64,000 nt of DNA from an uncultured Eubacteriales bacterium (GTDB lineage Bacteria; Bacillota; Clostridia; Peptostreptococcales; Anaerovoracaceae), in contig CACYHR010000008.1 of NCBI GenBank assembly GCA_902774265.1, positions 1 through 64,000 of the forward strand, given 5' to 3'. Under the pieces are notes generated by a model, which was not told where the DNA came from, did no database searches, and saw only the letters and a list, made by a program, of their open reading frames with translations. How positions within the stretch are numbered: position 1 is the stretch's first letter; each line of letters begins with the position of its first letter. The position numbers were made by a program, and so were the translations under genes. Below are positions 1 through 7,960 of the stretch, piece by piece.

Positions 1-21
1 AGCTCCTGAGAGCATCAGTGG
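1..21. repeat. 21-bp exact repeat, copy 1
   Basis: The first 21 bases of the window recur exactly at 26373-26393, in both cases downstream of a minus-strand gene. The second copy is preceded by a small GGAGC-TTCA-GCTCC hairpin; the sequence that would lie beside this copy is outside the window. It is probably an edge of a dispersed intergenic repeat, but two copies are too few to define a family. Confidence 0.5.
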
Positions 22-80
22 GGGATTGTTACCCACCACTGATGGTCGAAAATGGAACCCGCCGCCTAAGAGGCGGGGGA
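20..80 (-). terminator. hairpins downstream of the 751-residue protein gene
   Basis: Two hairpins lie just past the stop at 115 in the direction of transcription. One has arms CCCGCC/GGCGGG around a five-base loop near 60-78. The other pairs CAGTGG with CCACTG near 16-42. The T-run after the first is poor, so termination is inferred mainly from stem strength and position. Confidence 0.45.
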
Positions 81-114
81 CATCCGGCGTCTGTTATTTG
101 CTCATGCTATACGC

Positions 115-2370
115 TCAGGCAGTTTCTGCCTCTGATTCTTTCTTCTTCCTCAGCATGTTTGAAAGGATTGCTCCGAGTACAGCGCCTATCGCCATGCCGC
201 CGAATCCGAATAATGCTGCTGTGCCGCTGTTAAGATCAGTCGCTGTCATGTTGCCTGATGATTCGTCGTATGTCTTTGGAGTATCGGATATCCCGTAGAA
301 CATATACAGAGTATTATCTGAGATCAGATTTATGGTCTTCTGGAATGTATTATAGTTCCTGAACGAGCCGCTCGCTATATTGACCGCTCCCTTTTCGCCG
401 ATGAGGTGCACGTTGCCTGTGAGGCCTGACGGTGCCTGCGATTCTTCCTTAACTGCGAAATCTGCGAGTATAGGATTGCCTGCCAGTGAATTCCTCGATA
501 CGTACAGCACCAGCCATTGCAGGCCCTCGTCCGCCATCAGATCTGCAGAGCTTCCCGTCTGCCTGCTGTATCCGCTGCCGAAATACTCCTCACGGTTACA
601 TTCGACAGCCTTGTAGTTGATGCTGAAGTCATTTCCTTCCGCGTCGCTGCGGTTGTCAACGATATACTTAGGGATAGGAAGCTGCTCAACGCTGGTGTCG
701 CGAAGGAGATCGATGATTGTCAGAGTAGCCGAGATAAGGCCGAGCGCTATAGTCGCAAAAGCTGCATATTTCAGGAAAGCCCCGCTTCTTAATGCAGAAG
801 CGTTGCCATCTACACCTGCTCTTACGCCTAACGTAAGCCTGTCACGGTTATACATCGAACTGGTCCACAATTCATAATTGCTGGATTTAGCTGAAATATC
901 CATAATCCTGTTATAGTGTGCCACTCTTGCCGCATCAATGCCGACTTTAGCCGCTGCTCCAAGCATAACCACGCCACTGATCGCAGTTGCCGCCCAGCTT
1001 ATCGCCGTAACCATTGAGAACGCATCCATCTGTTCGAGCGGTGTACCTGTAGTCCCGTTTGCAGTGTTCTTTTCCCTGATTGCTTTGTCTGTAAGAGCGA
1101 CGGTACCATCGTCCTTGTATATGTCCCTGTCTATATTGGCGTAGACTGACATCTCCTCCAGCCCGTTTATAGCAGCTTTGGCTGAGTCAGCCTGGCTCTT
1201 CCAGCTATTCTCATCAGCAAATGCATTCCTGAGCTGCATTTCAAATGAAACGAACGGGAGTCCGTACCACTGTCCTTCCGAAAGAGATGCGACTATAGGA
1301 TAGAGTCGTTCCGCATCATCCGGATCAGTTTCCTCCATGAAGAAGTCGAGCAGTTCACCTTCAGCGAAGCTGCCGCCTTCGTATGCTTTAAGATTCTCAT
1401 AAAGGGCGCCCGTCGTCATCCAGTCCTGTATAGCAAGCGCACACTCAGCTGCCTCGTCTCCCTCAAGAGATTCAGGATCACCGAAGGCTTTCTTTATGTC
1501 TTCGTCTGTTGCAGTTGCTATTTCAAGACCGGATGCCTCATATGCAGTGAGCTGATCTTTTATACTCGCCATATCCGCTGCGATGATCTCTGCGATCCCG
1601 CCGTAGATATTGTCGAGATACTGCATCTGCTTTGCCTCTGTATTGAGCCTAGGCTGAGTCTCTGCAACATTATCGAGCAGATCGTCAAAGGTCAGATTTG
1701 AAAATCTGTCAAGCCATGTATCATCCGATGGATCAGTCGCCATCGCAAGAAGCAGTTCTACTGATTTCACAACCTCAGTATTGCCCTGCAGCATGATAGT
1801 GATGAGATCAGGCAGCTTTTCCTTGTTCTCAGCGGTGACGCTCTCCTGTATGCCGACCTTGTCCTGCAGAGTATCCGCAAGAAAAAGATCCCCGAGCTTC
1901 AAACCGGTATCGTCATCCGTGTATTTGTTCAGAAGGTCATGGACATATACAGCTCTTGTCTTTCCAGCTTCATAATTGGCGCGGTATTCTTTGACTACTA
2001 CCATGAACTCCTCAAGGAAGCCCGCGATCTCGGATTTCTTCTCCTTGAGCATATTCTGATAGTCTTCAACACTGTAGCCGCCGCGCATGTTCATCACCGC
2101 AACATCGGTGATCGCATAGCGGATATCGTCTGTCGTCTTATATCCGAGCATGGCGTATGTATCTCCGCTGTCATTGAAGTTTCCCTCTATAGGAGTGAAG
2201 CCTTTGCTTTCCAGAGCCTGCTTTGCGGAGTCAGCATTCTTGCCGTATGCGAGATACAGATCTCCGACATATTCTTTCTTAGGTGCTGCAGCCGCCTGGA
2301 GCGGAGCTATCACAGTTATGACGAATGCGAGCACGAGGATTATCATCCTCCTGTGTCCTGTCATTTTCAT
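115..2370 (-). CDS. large secreted protein with C-terminal membrane anchor, function unknown
   Basis: 751 residues. The ATG at 2370 is supported by GGAGGACAAG directly upstream. Residues about 8-29 form a signal peptide ending in AAAA, so the body is exported. It is acidic and mostly helical, with a hydrophobic stretch in the middle (near ATAISGVVMLGAAAKVG, around residue 460), another near residue 540 (FATIALGLISATLTIIDLL), and a last segment before the end (FGFGGMAIGAVLGAILSNML) followed by RKKK. This gives an outside domain held in the membrane with a short basic tail. I do not recognise the family. Its promoter block is nearly identical (57 of 59 bases) to the one before the RiPP precursor at 4496, so the two units are probably induced together. 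It might be a transport, immunity or target protein for the peptide, but no motif shows this. Confidence 0.7.
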   Translation of the reverse strand: MKMTGHRRMIILVLAFVITVIAPLQAAAAPKKEYVGDLYLAYGKNADSAKQALESKGFTPIEGNFNDSGDTYAMLGYKTTDDIRYAITDVAVMNMRGGYSVEDYQNMLKEKKSEIAGFLEEFMVVVKEYRANYEAGKTRAVYVHDLLNKYTDDDTGLKLGDLFLADTLQDKVGIQESVTAENKEKLPDLITIMLQGNTEVVKSVELLLAMATDPSDDTWLDRFSNLTFDDLLDNVAETQPRLNTEAKQMQYLDNIYGGIAEIIAADMASIKDQLTAYEASGLEIATATDEDIKKAFGDPESLEGDEAAECALAIQDWMTTGALYENLKAYEGGSFAEGELLDFFMEETDPDDAERLYPIVASLSEGQWYGLPFVSFEMQLRNAFADENSWKSQADSAKAAINGLEEMSVYANIDRDIYKDDGTVALTDKAIREKNTANGTTGTPLEQMDAFSMVTAISWAATAISGVVMLGAAAKVGIDAARVAHYNRIMDISAKSSNYELWTSSMYNRDRLTLGVRAGVDGNASALRSGAFLKYAAFATIALGLISATLTIIDLLRDTSVEQLPIPKYIVDNRSDAEGNDFSINYKAVECNREEYFGSGYSRQTGSSADLMADEGLQWLVLYVSRNSLAGNPILADFAVKEESQAPSGLTGNVHLIGEKGAVNIASGSFRNYNTFQKTINLISDNTLYMFYGISDTPKTYDESSGNMTATDLNSGTAALFGFGGMAIGAVLGAILSNMLRKKKESEAETA

Positions 2371-2405
2371 CTTGTCCTCCTCGTACTTAAGAGTCTCTTT
2401 ATTTA

Positions 2406-2464
2406 CTTCCTGCTATATTATATACAATTCCGGCAAAAAGGTGGAGACAATATAGAGTTGTTTC
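2406..2464 (-). promoter_or_regulatory. shared promoter block, copy 1
   Basis: 59 bases that match 4553-4611 at 57 positions. Read on the minus strand it begins with a dyad, GAAACAA-N7-TTGTCTC, and ends with TATAAT. No standard -35 stands 17 bases before the -10; the bases there are TCCACC. A promoter needing an activator bound at the dyad is therefore likely. The block ends about 36 bases before the start codon at 2370. Confidence 0.65.
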
Positions 2465-2524
2465 CTTCATGAAATATTTTCAGGCAGTTATATTGCCTTA
2501 TTTTTTACTATTAACGCCGGAACT

Positions 2525-2629
2525 TAAAAAGCCTGCGGAGATACGGCTCCGCAGACTCGTCGCTTTCCTGTCGCAGCTATAAACGCCGCTACTTAAATAA
2601 CCTGCGAGGTTTTGCTTCCCTCGCAGGTT
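2525..2629 (-). terminator. tandem intrinsic terminators after the radical SAM gene
   Basis: Two hairpins in a row lie downstream of the maturase stop at 2677. The first reached by polymerase pairs AACCTGCGAGG with CCTCGCAGGTT (2599-2629) and is followed by TTATTTAAG. The second pairs CTGCGGAG with CTCCGCAG (2531-2556) and is followed by TTTTTAAG. Both are followed by a similar AAGT..CGGCGTT tail, so one probably arose by duplication of the other. They isolate the operon from the 751-residue gene, which has its own copy of the promoter block. Confidence 0.75.
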
Positions 2630-2676
2630 TGATCAGATCTTCGCACTTTCACCTTTGATGGATCATGCTATTTTTA

Positions 2677-4125
2677 TCAAATAATATATTGCTCTATTGC
2701 CCGGTCTGCTACATCTCTCACAGCAACTTCTCCTATGTGTTTATGGAAATGACATATGCGTGTATCCGGTATCAGATAATCCCCGTCATCACTCATGCAT
2801 TCAACCATACATCCCGCTGTACATTCAGGCCAGTGTTCGCAGTCACGGCATTCCGGATTGCGTGCAAGCACATCTGAAAGCTTAGTCTCCACAACATCGT
2901 AGTAATATCCTCCGAGAGTGATATCTCCAAGATGCTCATCAAGCACACTCGGGAAGCAGTCGCCAAGGACTGAATCGGAAAATCCCATGCACGGCGCCAC
3001 GCGTCCGTCTGGCCTTATATGTATATGATATCTCATGCTTTCACAGTATGGGATATCCGTCCAGTCCGAATCAGGATCTGCATGATGCACATAGTTGACC
3101 TTGTAGTCTGTACTCCCTTTCTTACATGAAAAGTAACCATCAAGATCTATATCTATCGGCATGCCGTCCTCAAAATAGTGAGGTATGTATTCCCTGTAGA
3201 CTTCCCACACCTCGTCCTGTGTAAGTGCATATTTCGCTGAATACTGTTTCCATGCACCGAGGTTCTGCGGCGCATTCAGGCCCAGATTTCGGACTCCCAT
3301 ACTACTCAGGTAATTCACAGTATCTCTGAGACAATCCTTGTTCTCACGGTGCAGCATCATAGCTGCCATGGCAGGGATCTCATGCTTATGCAGCAGTCTG
3401 AATGCCGCATCTGCCTGAACCTCAGACCCCGGGACACCCCTTAGCCAGTCATGATGTCCCAGCCCGTCGAACGACAGCTGAAAATTCGGCATCTGTCCGT
3501 TTTCACGGAGCATATCCAGTACTTCTTCATTCAGAAGGCTTGCGTTGGTGAACAGCACCCTTATATGCAGATCTCTCTCACTGAGTATTCTGCAGAATTC
3601 AGCGAAATCTTTCCTCATAAGAGGCTCACCGCCCGTCACATCTATGACTTTGATACCGCATCGGGCGATTTCATCCGCGACATGTATAAGATCGTTCAGA
3701 GAAAGCTGCGTTTGATGGTGATCCGGAGCAGATACCAGGCAATGCCTGCACCTCATATTGCACATTCCTGTGATAGCCCAATGCACGCCTTTCATAAAAC
3801 GCGCGGGATACACTCTGTAGATCTGCCAAAGTTCCAGAGCTCCCATCGGTGACTCTGATGCCTCAAGTATACCCTTTTTCAGCATCTCTTTTATGTCAAG
3901 CTGAGTACGCCCGCTGAACGCTGAGATGTCTACATCTTCTGTTCCGTTGCAGCGAAGGAGATCCATAAACTGTTCTTTTCCGAAAAAGTACGGCTGCCCG
4001 AACATCTCTTTGCCGTACTCTGCCCTTATGGCATATGGAAGCCTCTTCCATCCCCGGAATGAATATGGTGGTTTCAGTTTATAATACATAACAGATTGCC
4101 CATTATACTGCAGACTTAATTCCAT
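2677..4125 (-). CDS. radical SAM/SPASM peptide maturase of a Nif11-type RiPP
   Basis: 482 residues. An N-terminal part (about 1-110) has the small winged-helix look of a RiPP recognition element. The radical SAM core follows, with the 4Fe-4S motif CNMRCRHC at residues 122-129 and the VTGGEP glycine motif near residue 165. The C-terminal third carries a SPASM-type cysteine set (VAPCMGF, ECRDCEHWPECTAGC, VEC, RICHF) for auxiliary clusters. Such enzymes use S-adenosylmethionine radicals to make thioether or carbon-carbon links in ribosomal peptides. The gene overlaps the precursor gene upstream by 10 bases, so the two are translated together. No protease or exporter gene is adjacent; leader removal and export would need genes elsewhere. 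The enzyme class is clear, but the modification made cannot be read from the sequence. Confidence 0.9.
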   Translation of the reverse strand: MELSLQYNGQSVMYYKLKPPYSFRGWKRLPYAIRAEYGKEMFGQPYFFGKEQFMDLLRCNGTEDVDISAFSGRTQLDIKEMLKKGILEASESPMGALELWQIYRVYPARFMKGVHWAITGMCNMRCRHCLVSAPDHHQTQLSLNDLIHVADEIARCGIKVIDVTGGEPLMRKDFAEFCRILSERDLHIRVLFTNASLLNEEVLDMLRENGQMPNFQLSFDGLGHHDWLRGVPGSEVQADAAFRLLHKHEIPAMAAMMLHRENKDCLRDTVNYLSSMGVRNLGLNAPQNLGAWKQYSAKYALTQDEVWEVYREYIPHYFEDGMPIDIDLDGYFSCKKGSTDYKVNYVHHADPDSDWTDIPYCESMRYHIHIRPDGRVAPCMGFSDSVLGDCFPSVLDEHLGDITLGGYYYDVVETKLSDVLARNPECRDCEHWPECTAGCMVECMSDDGDYLIPDTRICHFHKHIGEVAVRDVADRAIEQYII

Positions 4126-4496
4126 ATATGGTCACAAAGGTAATATCCCAGACACTGAGTTTTCTTTGTGTCAGGTGCTTTACCCGGTCCGAACATAAGA
4201 TCATGGAAGTACCATACATCGCACCAGTATTTTGAATCGCAGTGGTTCTCATCCTCGCCGTCATGAGAAACGCCGCCTGCGGCTTTTCTCAATTCGGAGT
4301 CATCCAGTTCCTGATCTTCAGCGTAATTACGGATCATATCGTTGAGATATCCGTATTTCGATGCCACTTGTCCCAGAGCTTCAAATTCACCTATCTCCCC
4401 GTTTTCAATGAGATCGGCGATTTCTGCTTTGATTTTCTCAAAAAGCTCAGGGTCACCCTTCATAGCTTTTTCGAAAGCTTCGTAGTTTTCGTTCAT
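4116..4496 (-). CDS. Nif11-type RiPP precursor peptide with Cys/Tyr-rich core
   Basis: 126 residues from the ATG at 4496, chosen because GGGAG lies eight bases before it; an ATG at 4511 is possible but has no good ribosome site. The leader resembles Nif11 leaders (YEAFEKAMKGDPELFEKIK near the N-terminus) and ends in ELDDSELRKAAGG, a double-glycine cleavage motif. The predicted core after GG is 51 residues, acidic and aromatic. It contains exactly four cysteines in two similar blocks, CDSKYWCD and CLGYYLCD, which fit CxxxYxCD. The ends are GGVSHDGEDENH and CDHIWN. Overlap with the radical SAM maturase gene and the leader type together make a modified peptide product very likely. The product could be a bacteriocin or a signal; nothing here decides. 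Confidence 0.88.
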   Translation of the reverse strand: MNENYEAFEKAMKGDPELFEKIKAEIADLIENGEIGEFEALGQVASKYGYLNDMIRNYAEDQELDDSELRKAAGGVSHDGEDENHCDSKYWCDVWYFHDLMFGPGKAPDTKKTQCLGYYLCDHIWN

Positions 4497-4552
4497 TTTG
4501 TTTTCTCCCATATTATTAATTATTATGTATATGCCGTGTCTTATCGCAACAT

Positions 4553-4611
4553 CTTCCTGCTATATTATATACAATTCCAGCAAAAAGGTGGAGACAAAAT
4601 AGAGTTGTTTC
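4553..4611 (-). promoter_or_regulatory. shared promoter block, copy 2 (RiPP operon)
   Basis: This is the same 59-base block as 2406-2464, with the dyad GAAACAA-N7-TTGTCTC and a TATAAT -10. It sits about 57 bases before the precursor start at 4496. Preservation of the dyad, the spacing and the -10, while flanking DNA is unrelated, points to one regulator for both units. Confidence 0.65.
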
Positions 4612-4650
4612 TCTCTATACCTCTGAATCAGCTCTCAATTCAATAACATT

Positions 4651-4830
4651 TCATGCGCAATCATCAGAACCTGTCCATTCCCCCTGAGATGCCAGCGTGC
4701 AGTACGCCTCGCTGTTCTCATCATTACTCATTTCCGCATACATATCGTTGATGGTCCCAATAGTCAGAAGATCCATCTCCCCTATGTGTATGCCCAGCTG
4801 CACCGCCCTCAGCAGCAGCGGAGTCGTCAT
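4651..4830 (-). pseudogene. phage tail assembly chaperone GT-like fragment, orphan
   Basis: A 59-residue reading frame begins at the ATG at 4830 and overlaps the previous frame as ATGA. It contains LLLRAVQLGIHIGEMDLLTI and MYAEMSN, the pattern of the second of the two tail-assembly chaperones that precede the tape-measure gene in siphophages of Bacillota. No tape measure or other tail gene follows; the RiPP promoter comes next. I read it as a prophage remnant rather than a working gene, although this frame itself is open. Confidence 0.6.
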
Positions 4831-5102
4831 TTCGCGGTCAGTCGCTCGAAGTTTTTTTTAGACTCGACCTGCGTCTGAATATTCAGGCCCCACAGCTCGA
4901 TGATCTCCGGCAGCACCTGATATATAGAAAAAGTCCCGAACTGATCCAGCCACTCATCCGGCGTATCCGGAACCCCCTTCGGATCCGCGTGCTTCGCCAT
5001 GATGTAGCTGATATCCTCAAACACCTCAAGCGAAAAACTGTCAAGAGCCGAACTCTCCGGATCCTCTCCGTCCACACACTTCTGCAGATCATTCAGAGCT
5101 CT
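4827..5102 (-). pseudogene. phage tail assembly chaperone G-like, 5' truncated
   Basis: An open frame of about 90 codons with no start and no ribosome site; the first possible start is a GTG at 5075. It encodes PDEWLDQFGTFSIYQVLPEI and IELWGLN, typical of the C-terminal half of the first tail assembly chaperone of Bacillota siphophages. The 5' part is gone: a stop codon lies just upstream of about 5102 and is followed by the terminator of the neighbouring lipoprotein gene. With the ATGA-coupled frame at 4651-4830 it marks a vanished prophage. Confidence 0.6.
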
Positions 5103-5118
5103 TCAGTATAAGCACAAC

Positions 5119-5142
5119 ATAAAACACCTCCGAAGAGGTGTC
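5119..5142 (-). terminator. terminator of the lipocalin-like lipoprotein gene
   Basis: Perfect arms ACACCTC/GAGGTGT around a four-base loop, followed on the minus strand by TTTTATG. It lies about 40 bases past the stop at 5184. Confidence 0.75.
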
Positions 5143-5183
5143 TTACTGTCATGTTTAGTATTATTCTTTATCATTCAAGGTAA

Positions 5184-6017
5184 TTATTCGACCTTTTTCA
5201 TTTCGAATGCAGCCGTGTATGTGCTGCCATCTTCTTCGTTCTCACGAAGTGCCGTCCAGTTCATCGTATCGCCATCAATAGTGATATCCCAGCACTCGTG
5301 GCTCTCTTCTCCATTTTCTGTCCAGCGTGTGCAAAGAAGATTTCCTGCCACGAAGTACTCGTTCAGATCGTTATTGCTCGGTACCCAATTCCCGCCGTCC
5401 TTTACATAGTAAACATAGGTGCCGTCGTCTTTGTATTCCCAGCGGTGATCCTGGCCATCATCAAAAATGGAACCTTCGCTTGTGCAGTGTCCTTCCCATG
5501 TGCCTACGATATTCTCTCCATAATCTTCATTAATCTTAACAAAGGATACAGTATCTTCTTTAATTAACGGATCAGATCCTTCAAGCGTACGTGTAAACTT
5601 TCTATTTGCAGTAAATTTACTGTCATTTATGTCGGTTATACTGAATTCATGTATAAGCGATTCCTCATCGGAGATCGTGGTGGAAATGGTCACAGCATTG
5701 CCATTGATTTCTACTTTGCTCTTTTGATTATAATCAAATGGATTTCCGTCATCTGTTTTATGTGATGCACTTGTATAAGCATCAGTGATTGATACTATAT
5801 CAATCACACTCTTTTCATTTGTCAGCGCTGGCTGCCCGTCAATCTCATACTTTATCCATGTTCCGATAATATTCTTCTCGATCTGTTCCTGTGTAACTTC
5901 AGCTTCGGTAGTTTCGGCAGCTTCATCAGACTGTTCCTGACTCTCTTTGGAACATGCTGTAAAAACCAAAGTGCCGCACAGAACACATGCCAGCAGCAGA
6001 TATAATAACTTCTTCAT
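5184..6017 (-). CDS. lipoprotein with two lipocalin-like repeats
   Basis: 277 residues from the ATG at 6017, which has AAGGGAGC five bases upstream; the ATG at 6032 has nothing comparable. A signal peptide with lipobox (LVFTAC, Cys near residue 22) shows export and lipid anchoring on the outer membrane face. After an acidic linker, two similar beta-rich segments begin with IIGTWIKYE and IVGTWEGHC and continue through Asp/Gly turns (DDGTYVYYVKDGG). This GTW opening is typical of lipocalin-like proteins of Gram-positive bacteria, which often have unknown ligands. It is a single-gene unit with its own terminator. No partner is evident. Confidence 0.7.
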   Translation of the reverse strand: MKKLLYLLLACVLCGTLVFTACSKESQEQSDEAAETTEAEVTQEQIEKNIIGTWIKYEIDGQPALTNEKSVIDIVSITDAYTSASHKTDDGNPFDYNQKSKVEINGNAVTISTTISDEESLIHEFSITDINDSKFTANRKFTRTLEGSDPLIKEDTVSFVKINEDYGENIVGTWEGHCTSEGSIFDDGQDHRWEYKDDGTYVYYVKDGGNWVPSNNDLNEYFVAGNLLCTRWTENGEESHECWDITIDGDTMNWTALRENEEDGSTYTAAFEMKKVE

Positions 6018-6197
6018 TATAGCTCCCTTCATATATAAATATATTTCTCAGTCATCTCATAACGAATTAGGAGAACATTTCCTTATACAGAAGTATAGCA
6101 TAAAAATCATATGCACATCGTATTCTTTCCGCGACTACCTCCTCGCCTTCCTGCATATAAACTTCATTGCCTGCTTCTCCCTGGAATTGGCCAGGCC

Positions 6198-6320
6198 CTA
6201 GCCCCCGATCGTCGCAAAGCACTCATAATAATAGCGAACATAGTATATAAACTGCTCCAATTCTACAGTACCGACATGTTCACGTATTGCATCCATGCAT
6301 TTTTCTGCTGTCACACTCAT
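6198..6320 (-). CDS. small ORF coupled to the VOC gene, possibly truncated
   Basis: A 40-residue frame starts one base after the VOC stop codon (TAATATG), with AGGAT upstream, so it is translationally coupled. It begins MSVTAEKCMDAIREHVGTVE and then has EQFIYYVRYYYECF. I do not recognise it. The frame ends soon after, and the following 130 bases are open in another frame, which suggests a gene truncated by a frameshift. It may be non-functional. Confidence 0.4.
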   Translation of the reverse strand: MSVTAEKCMDAIREHVGTVELEQFIYYVRYYYECFATIGG

Positions 6321-6321
6321 A

Positions 6322-6738
6322 TTATCCTTCGTTTTCATTATCCTCCATAAGGTCCATGTCATCACTTTTGCGTATGTGCTTCATCATCATGATCTCAAAA
6401 CCGGATGGTGAGACCATATGCACCCCTTTCCAGTGTTCAGCTTCAATGACCACTCCTTCCCCCATAGCATTGTGGAAGCCATGATCCTGCAGGAACCGAC
6501 AGCCTTCTTCAAAGTCATCTACATTCATGCGTATAAGACTTTTGTCCTGAGGGAAATGATCGGTTCTTGTGATATCGATATAAAAGCCATTGGCATCCTT
6601 TAATCTGACATTGTCGCTGGCCAATCCCTCCTTGGTTTCGTCATGATGACGTCTTTCAAAACCCAGATCTTCAAACAGTCTGGCTACATCATCAAAGTGA
6701 GAAGTAAGAATTGCTGTATTGAAAGCCGTTAGTTTCAT
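6322..6738 (-). CDS. VOC (glyoxalase/bleomycin-resistance fold) family protein
   Basis: 138 residues from the ATG at 6738 (MKLTAFNTAI). The ATG at 6750 lies within the AGGATG ribosome site and is less likely. Two beta-alpha-beta-beta-beta units are visible: AILTSHFDDVARLFEDLGF, then IDITRTDHF, and SLIRMNVDDFEEGCRFLQDHGF, then VVIEAEHWKGVHMVSPSGFEIMMM. This is the single-module VOC layout. Members include dioxygenases, isomerases and drug-binding proteins. The metal and substrate residues are not clear enough to assign one. A 40-residue frame is coupled downstream. Confidence 0.75.
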   Translation of the reverse strand: MKLTAFNTAILTSHFDDVARLFEDLGFERRHHDETKEGLASDNVRLKDANGFYIDITRTDHFPQDKSLIRMNVDDFEEGCRFLQDHGFHNAMGEGVVIEAEHWKGVHMVSPSGFEIMMMKHIRKSDDMDLMEDNENEG

Positions 6739-6785
6739 AGTCTGAATCATCCTTTCTGCAACCGTTTTGTAAGATATATATAACC

Positions 6786-7496
6786 TTAGTCGATTTCGGC
6801 ACCCGCTTCCTTGTGCTGTCTATAACGGACAAGATAGGCGGATACGATCGCAACACACATATTGAATTCATTGGCGTTGACCGGGTATTTCCCGGGATAG
6901 TAATCCAGGAAGCACCTGGCAAGCAGCATGATGATAGCAGCTACCAAGTAATACCTGTTTTGTTCCACTCGATTTAATCTTCCTGCCACGTATGCCAGAA
7001 TCATGACAGTGAAGAAGATAATGGCATATTCAAGCGCTCTGGAATACTTGAAATCAATCAAAGACTTCTGATCTTCCGGCTCCGCGGGCTGACCATTTTT
7101 CGCCGAAAGCTCGCCTGTTGACGCAGGAGATTCTTCTCCTTCTGGCATTCCGGAAGGATCTCCCTGAGCCTCGCCGGATACTGCTTCAGATGTTGGTGGT
7201 GCACCAGCCTTTAAGTTAATAGTTGTGAGAGCCGGGTGAGTGCAGGCAATAAGGACCATGATGATCGCGACAAATATCATGACGCGCTTTAATGAATTGC
7301 CATGCGGCTTCTTATAAGCATAAAAGACATAATAGGCGATCGCAAGATATCCAAGAATAATCAAAAGATTCTTTATTAAAAATGCGGTATTGATCGGATT
7401 CCTCACCACTTGCACGACCGAATATATAAGGCCAAACAGACAAAATGCTAAGTTGACCAGAAAAATGATTTTCTCTGTTTTGTTTAATGACTTCAT
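6786..7496 (-). CDS. membrane protein of unknown function, four predicted helices
   Basis: 236 residues. The ATG at 7496 is preferred because GAGGGGG lies about nine bases upstream; the frame is open further but without a ribosome site. Two hydrophobic pairs (IIFLVNLAFCLFGLIYSVV and LIILGYLAIAYYVFYAY, then MIFVAIIMVLIACTH, and later AIIFFTVMILAYVAG and YYLVAAIIMLLARCFLDYY) surround an exposed acidic Pro/Glu/Ser-rich loop of about 65 residues. I do not recognise the family. It stands alone between a VOC gene and a broken regulator. Confidence 0.55.
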   Translation of the reverse strand: MKSLNKTEKIIFLVNLAFCLFGLIYSVVQVVRNPINTAFLIKNLLIILGYLAIAYYVFYAYKKPHGNSLKRVMIFVAIIMVLIACTHPALTTINLKAGAPPTSEAVSGEAQGDPSGMPEGEESPASTGELSAKNGQPAEPEDQKSLIDFKYSRALEYAIIFFTVMILAYVAGRLNRVEQNRYYLVAAIIMLLARCFLDYYPGKYPVNANEFNMCVAIVSAYLVRYRQHKEAGAEID

Positions 7497-7534
7497 GTGC
7501 AAAATCCCCCTCTCTTTAAATAGACTATACTTTA

Positions 7535-7783
7535 TTATTCTACCTGTTTTCCGGTGATAAAGCCCTCCATATTGCTTGCCCATGAGTAGCCGCTCATGTA
7601 TTCGCCTCTGTACGAATTCACCGCATCCGCATCACCTGCTATGAAGCGGTACAGATCGCAGGACAGCTTTTCAGGCAGAATCCTCATCTGCCCGCTTTTT
7701 ATCTCAAATATATCAGATATTCCGTATTCTCTCAACGAATCCCTCATGAACTTGGTATCGAAAGCATACGGATCCAATAAGAT
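7535..7783 (-). pseudogene. SARP/BTAD-type regulator, C-terminal fragment
   Basis: Only the last 80 or so codons remain, with a stop codon directly upstream at 7784-7786 and no start with a ribosome site. The end of the fragment (CDLYRFIAGDADAVNSYRGE followed by YMSGYSWA) matches the end of bacterial transcriptional activation domains in response-regulator fusions of Bacillota. The DNA-binding part is missing. It lies next to other truncated genes and an IS3 relic, so it is probably a deletion product. Confidence 0.6.
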
Positions 7784-7827
7784 GATTCATAGTAAATGAA
7801 AGAGGCGGATATTCATCATCAATTGAG

Positions 7828-7960
7828 TTGACGGTTTCTTTACTACATCAGCATTGTTGTCAACAACCCGTCAACGAAATGTTCTTGTTGAAATATCAGT
7901 ATTTTTAGGTCTTTTTATCGTAATGAGTGTCAATCTATCAACGACCCGTCAACGAAAATC
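7828..7960. repeat. repeats containing GTTGACGG
   Basis: Two direct copies of TCAACRACCCGTCAACGAAA (7860-7879 and 7938-7957) lie 78 bases apart. A third GTTGACGG lies in the opposite orientation at about 7828. They sit between the broken regulator and the AlbA_2 fragment. They could be recombinase or regulator sites from a lost element. Confidence 0.35.
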
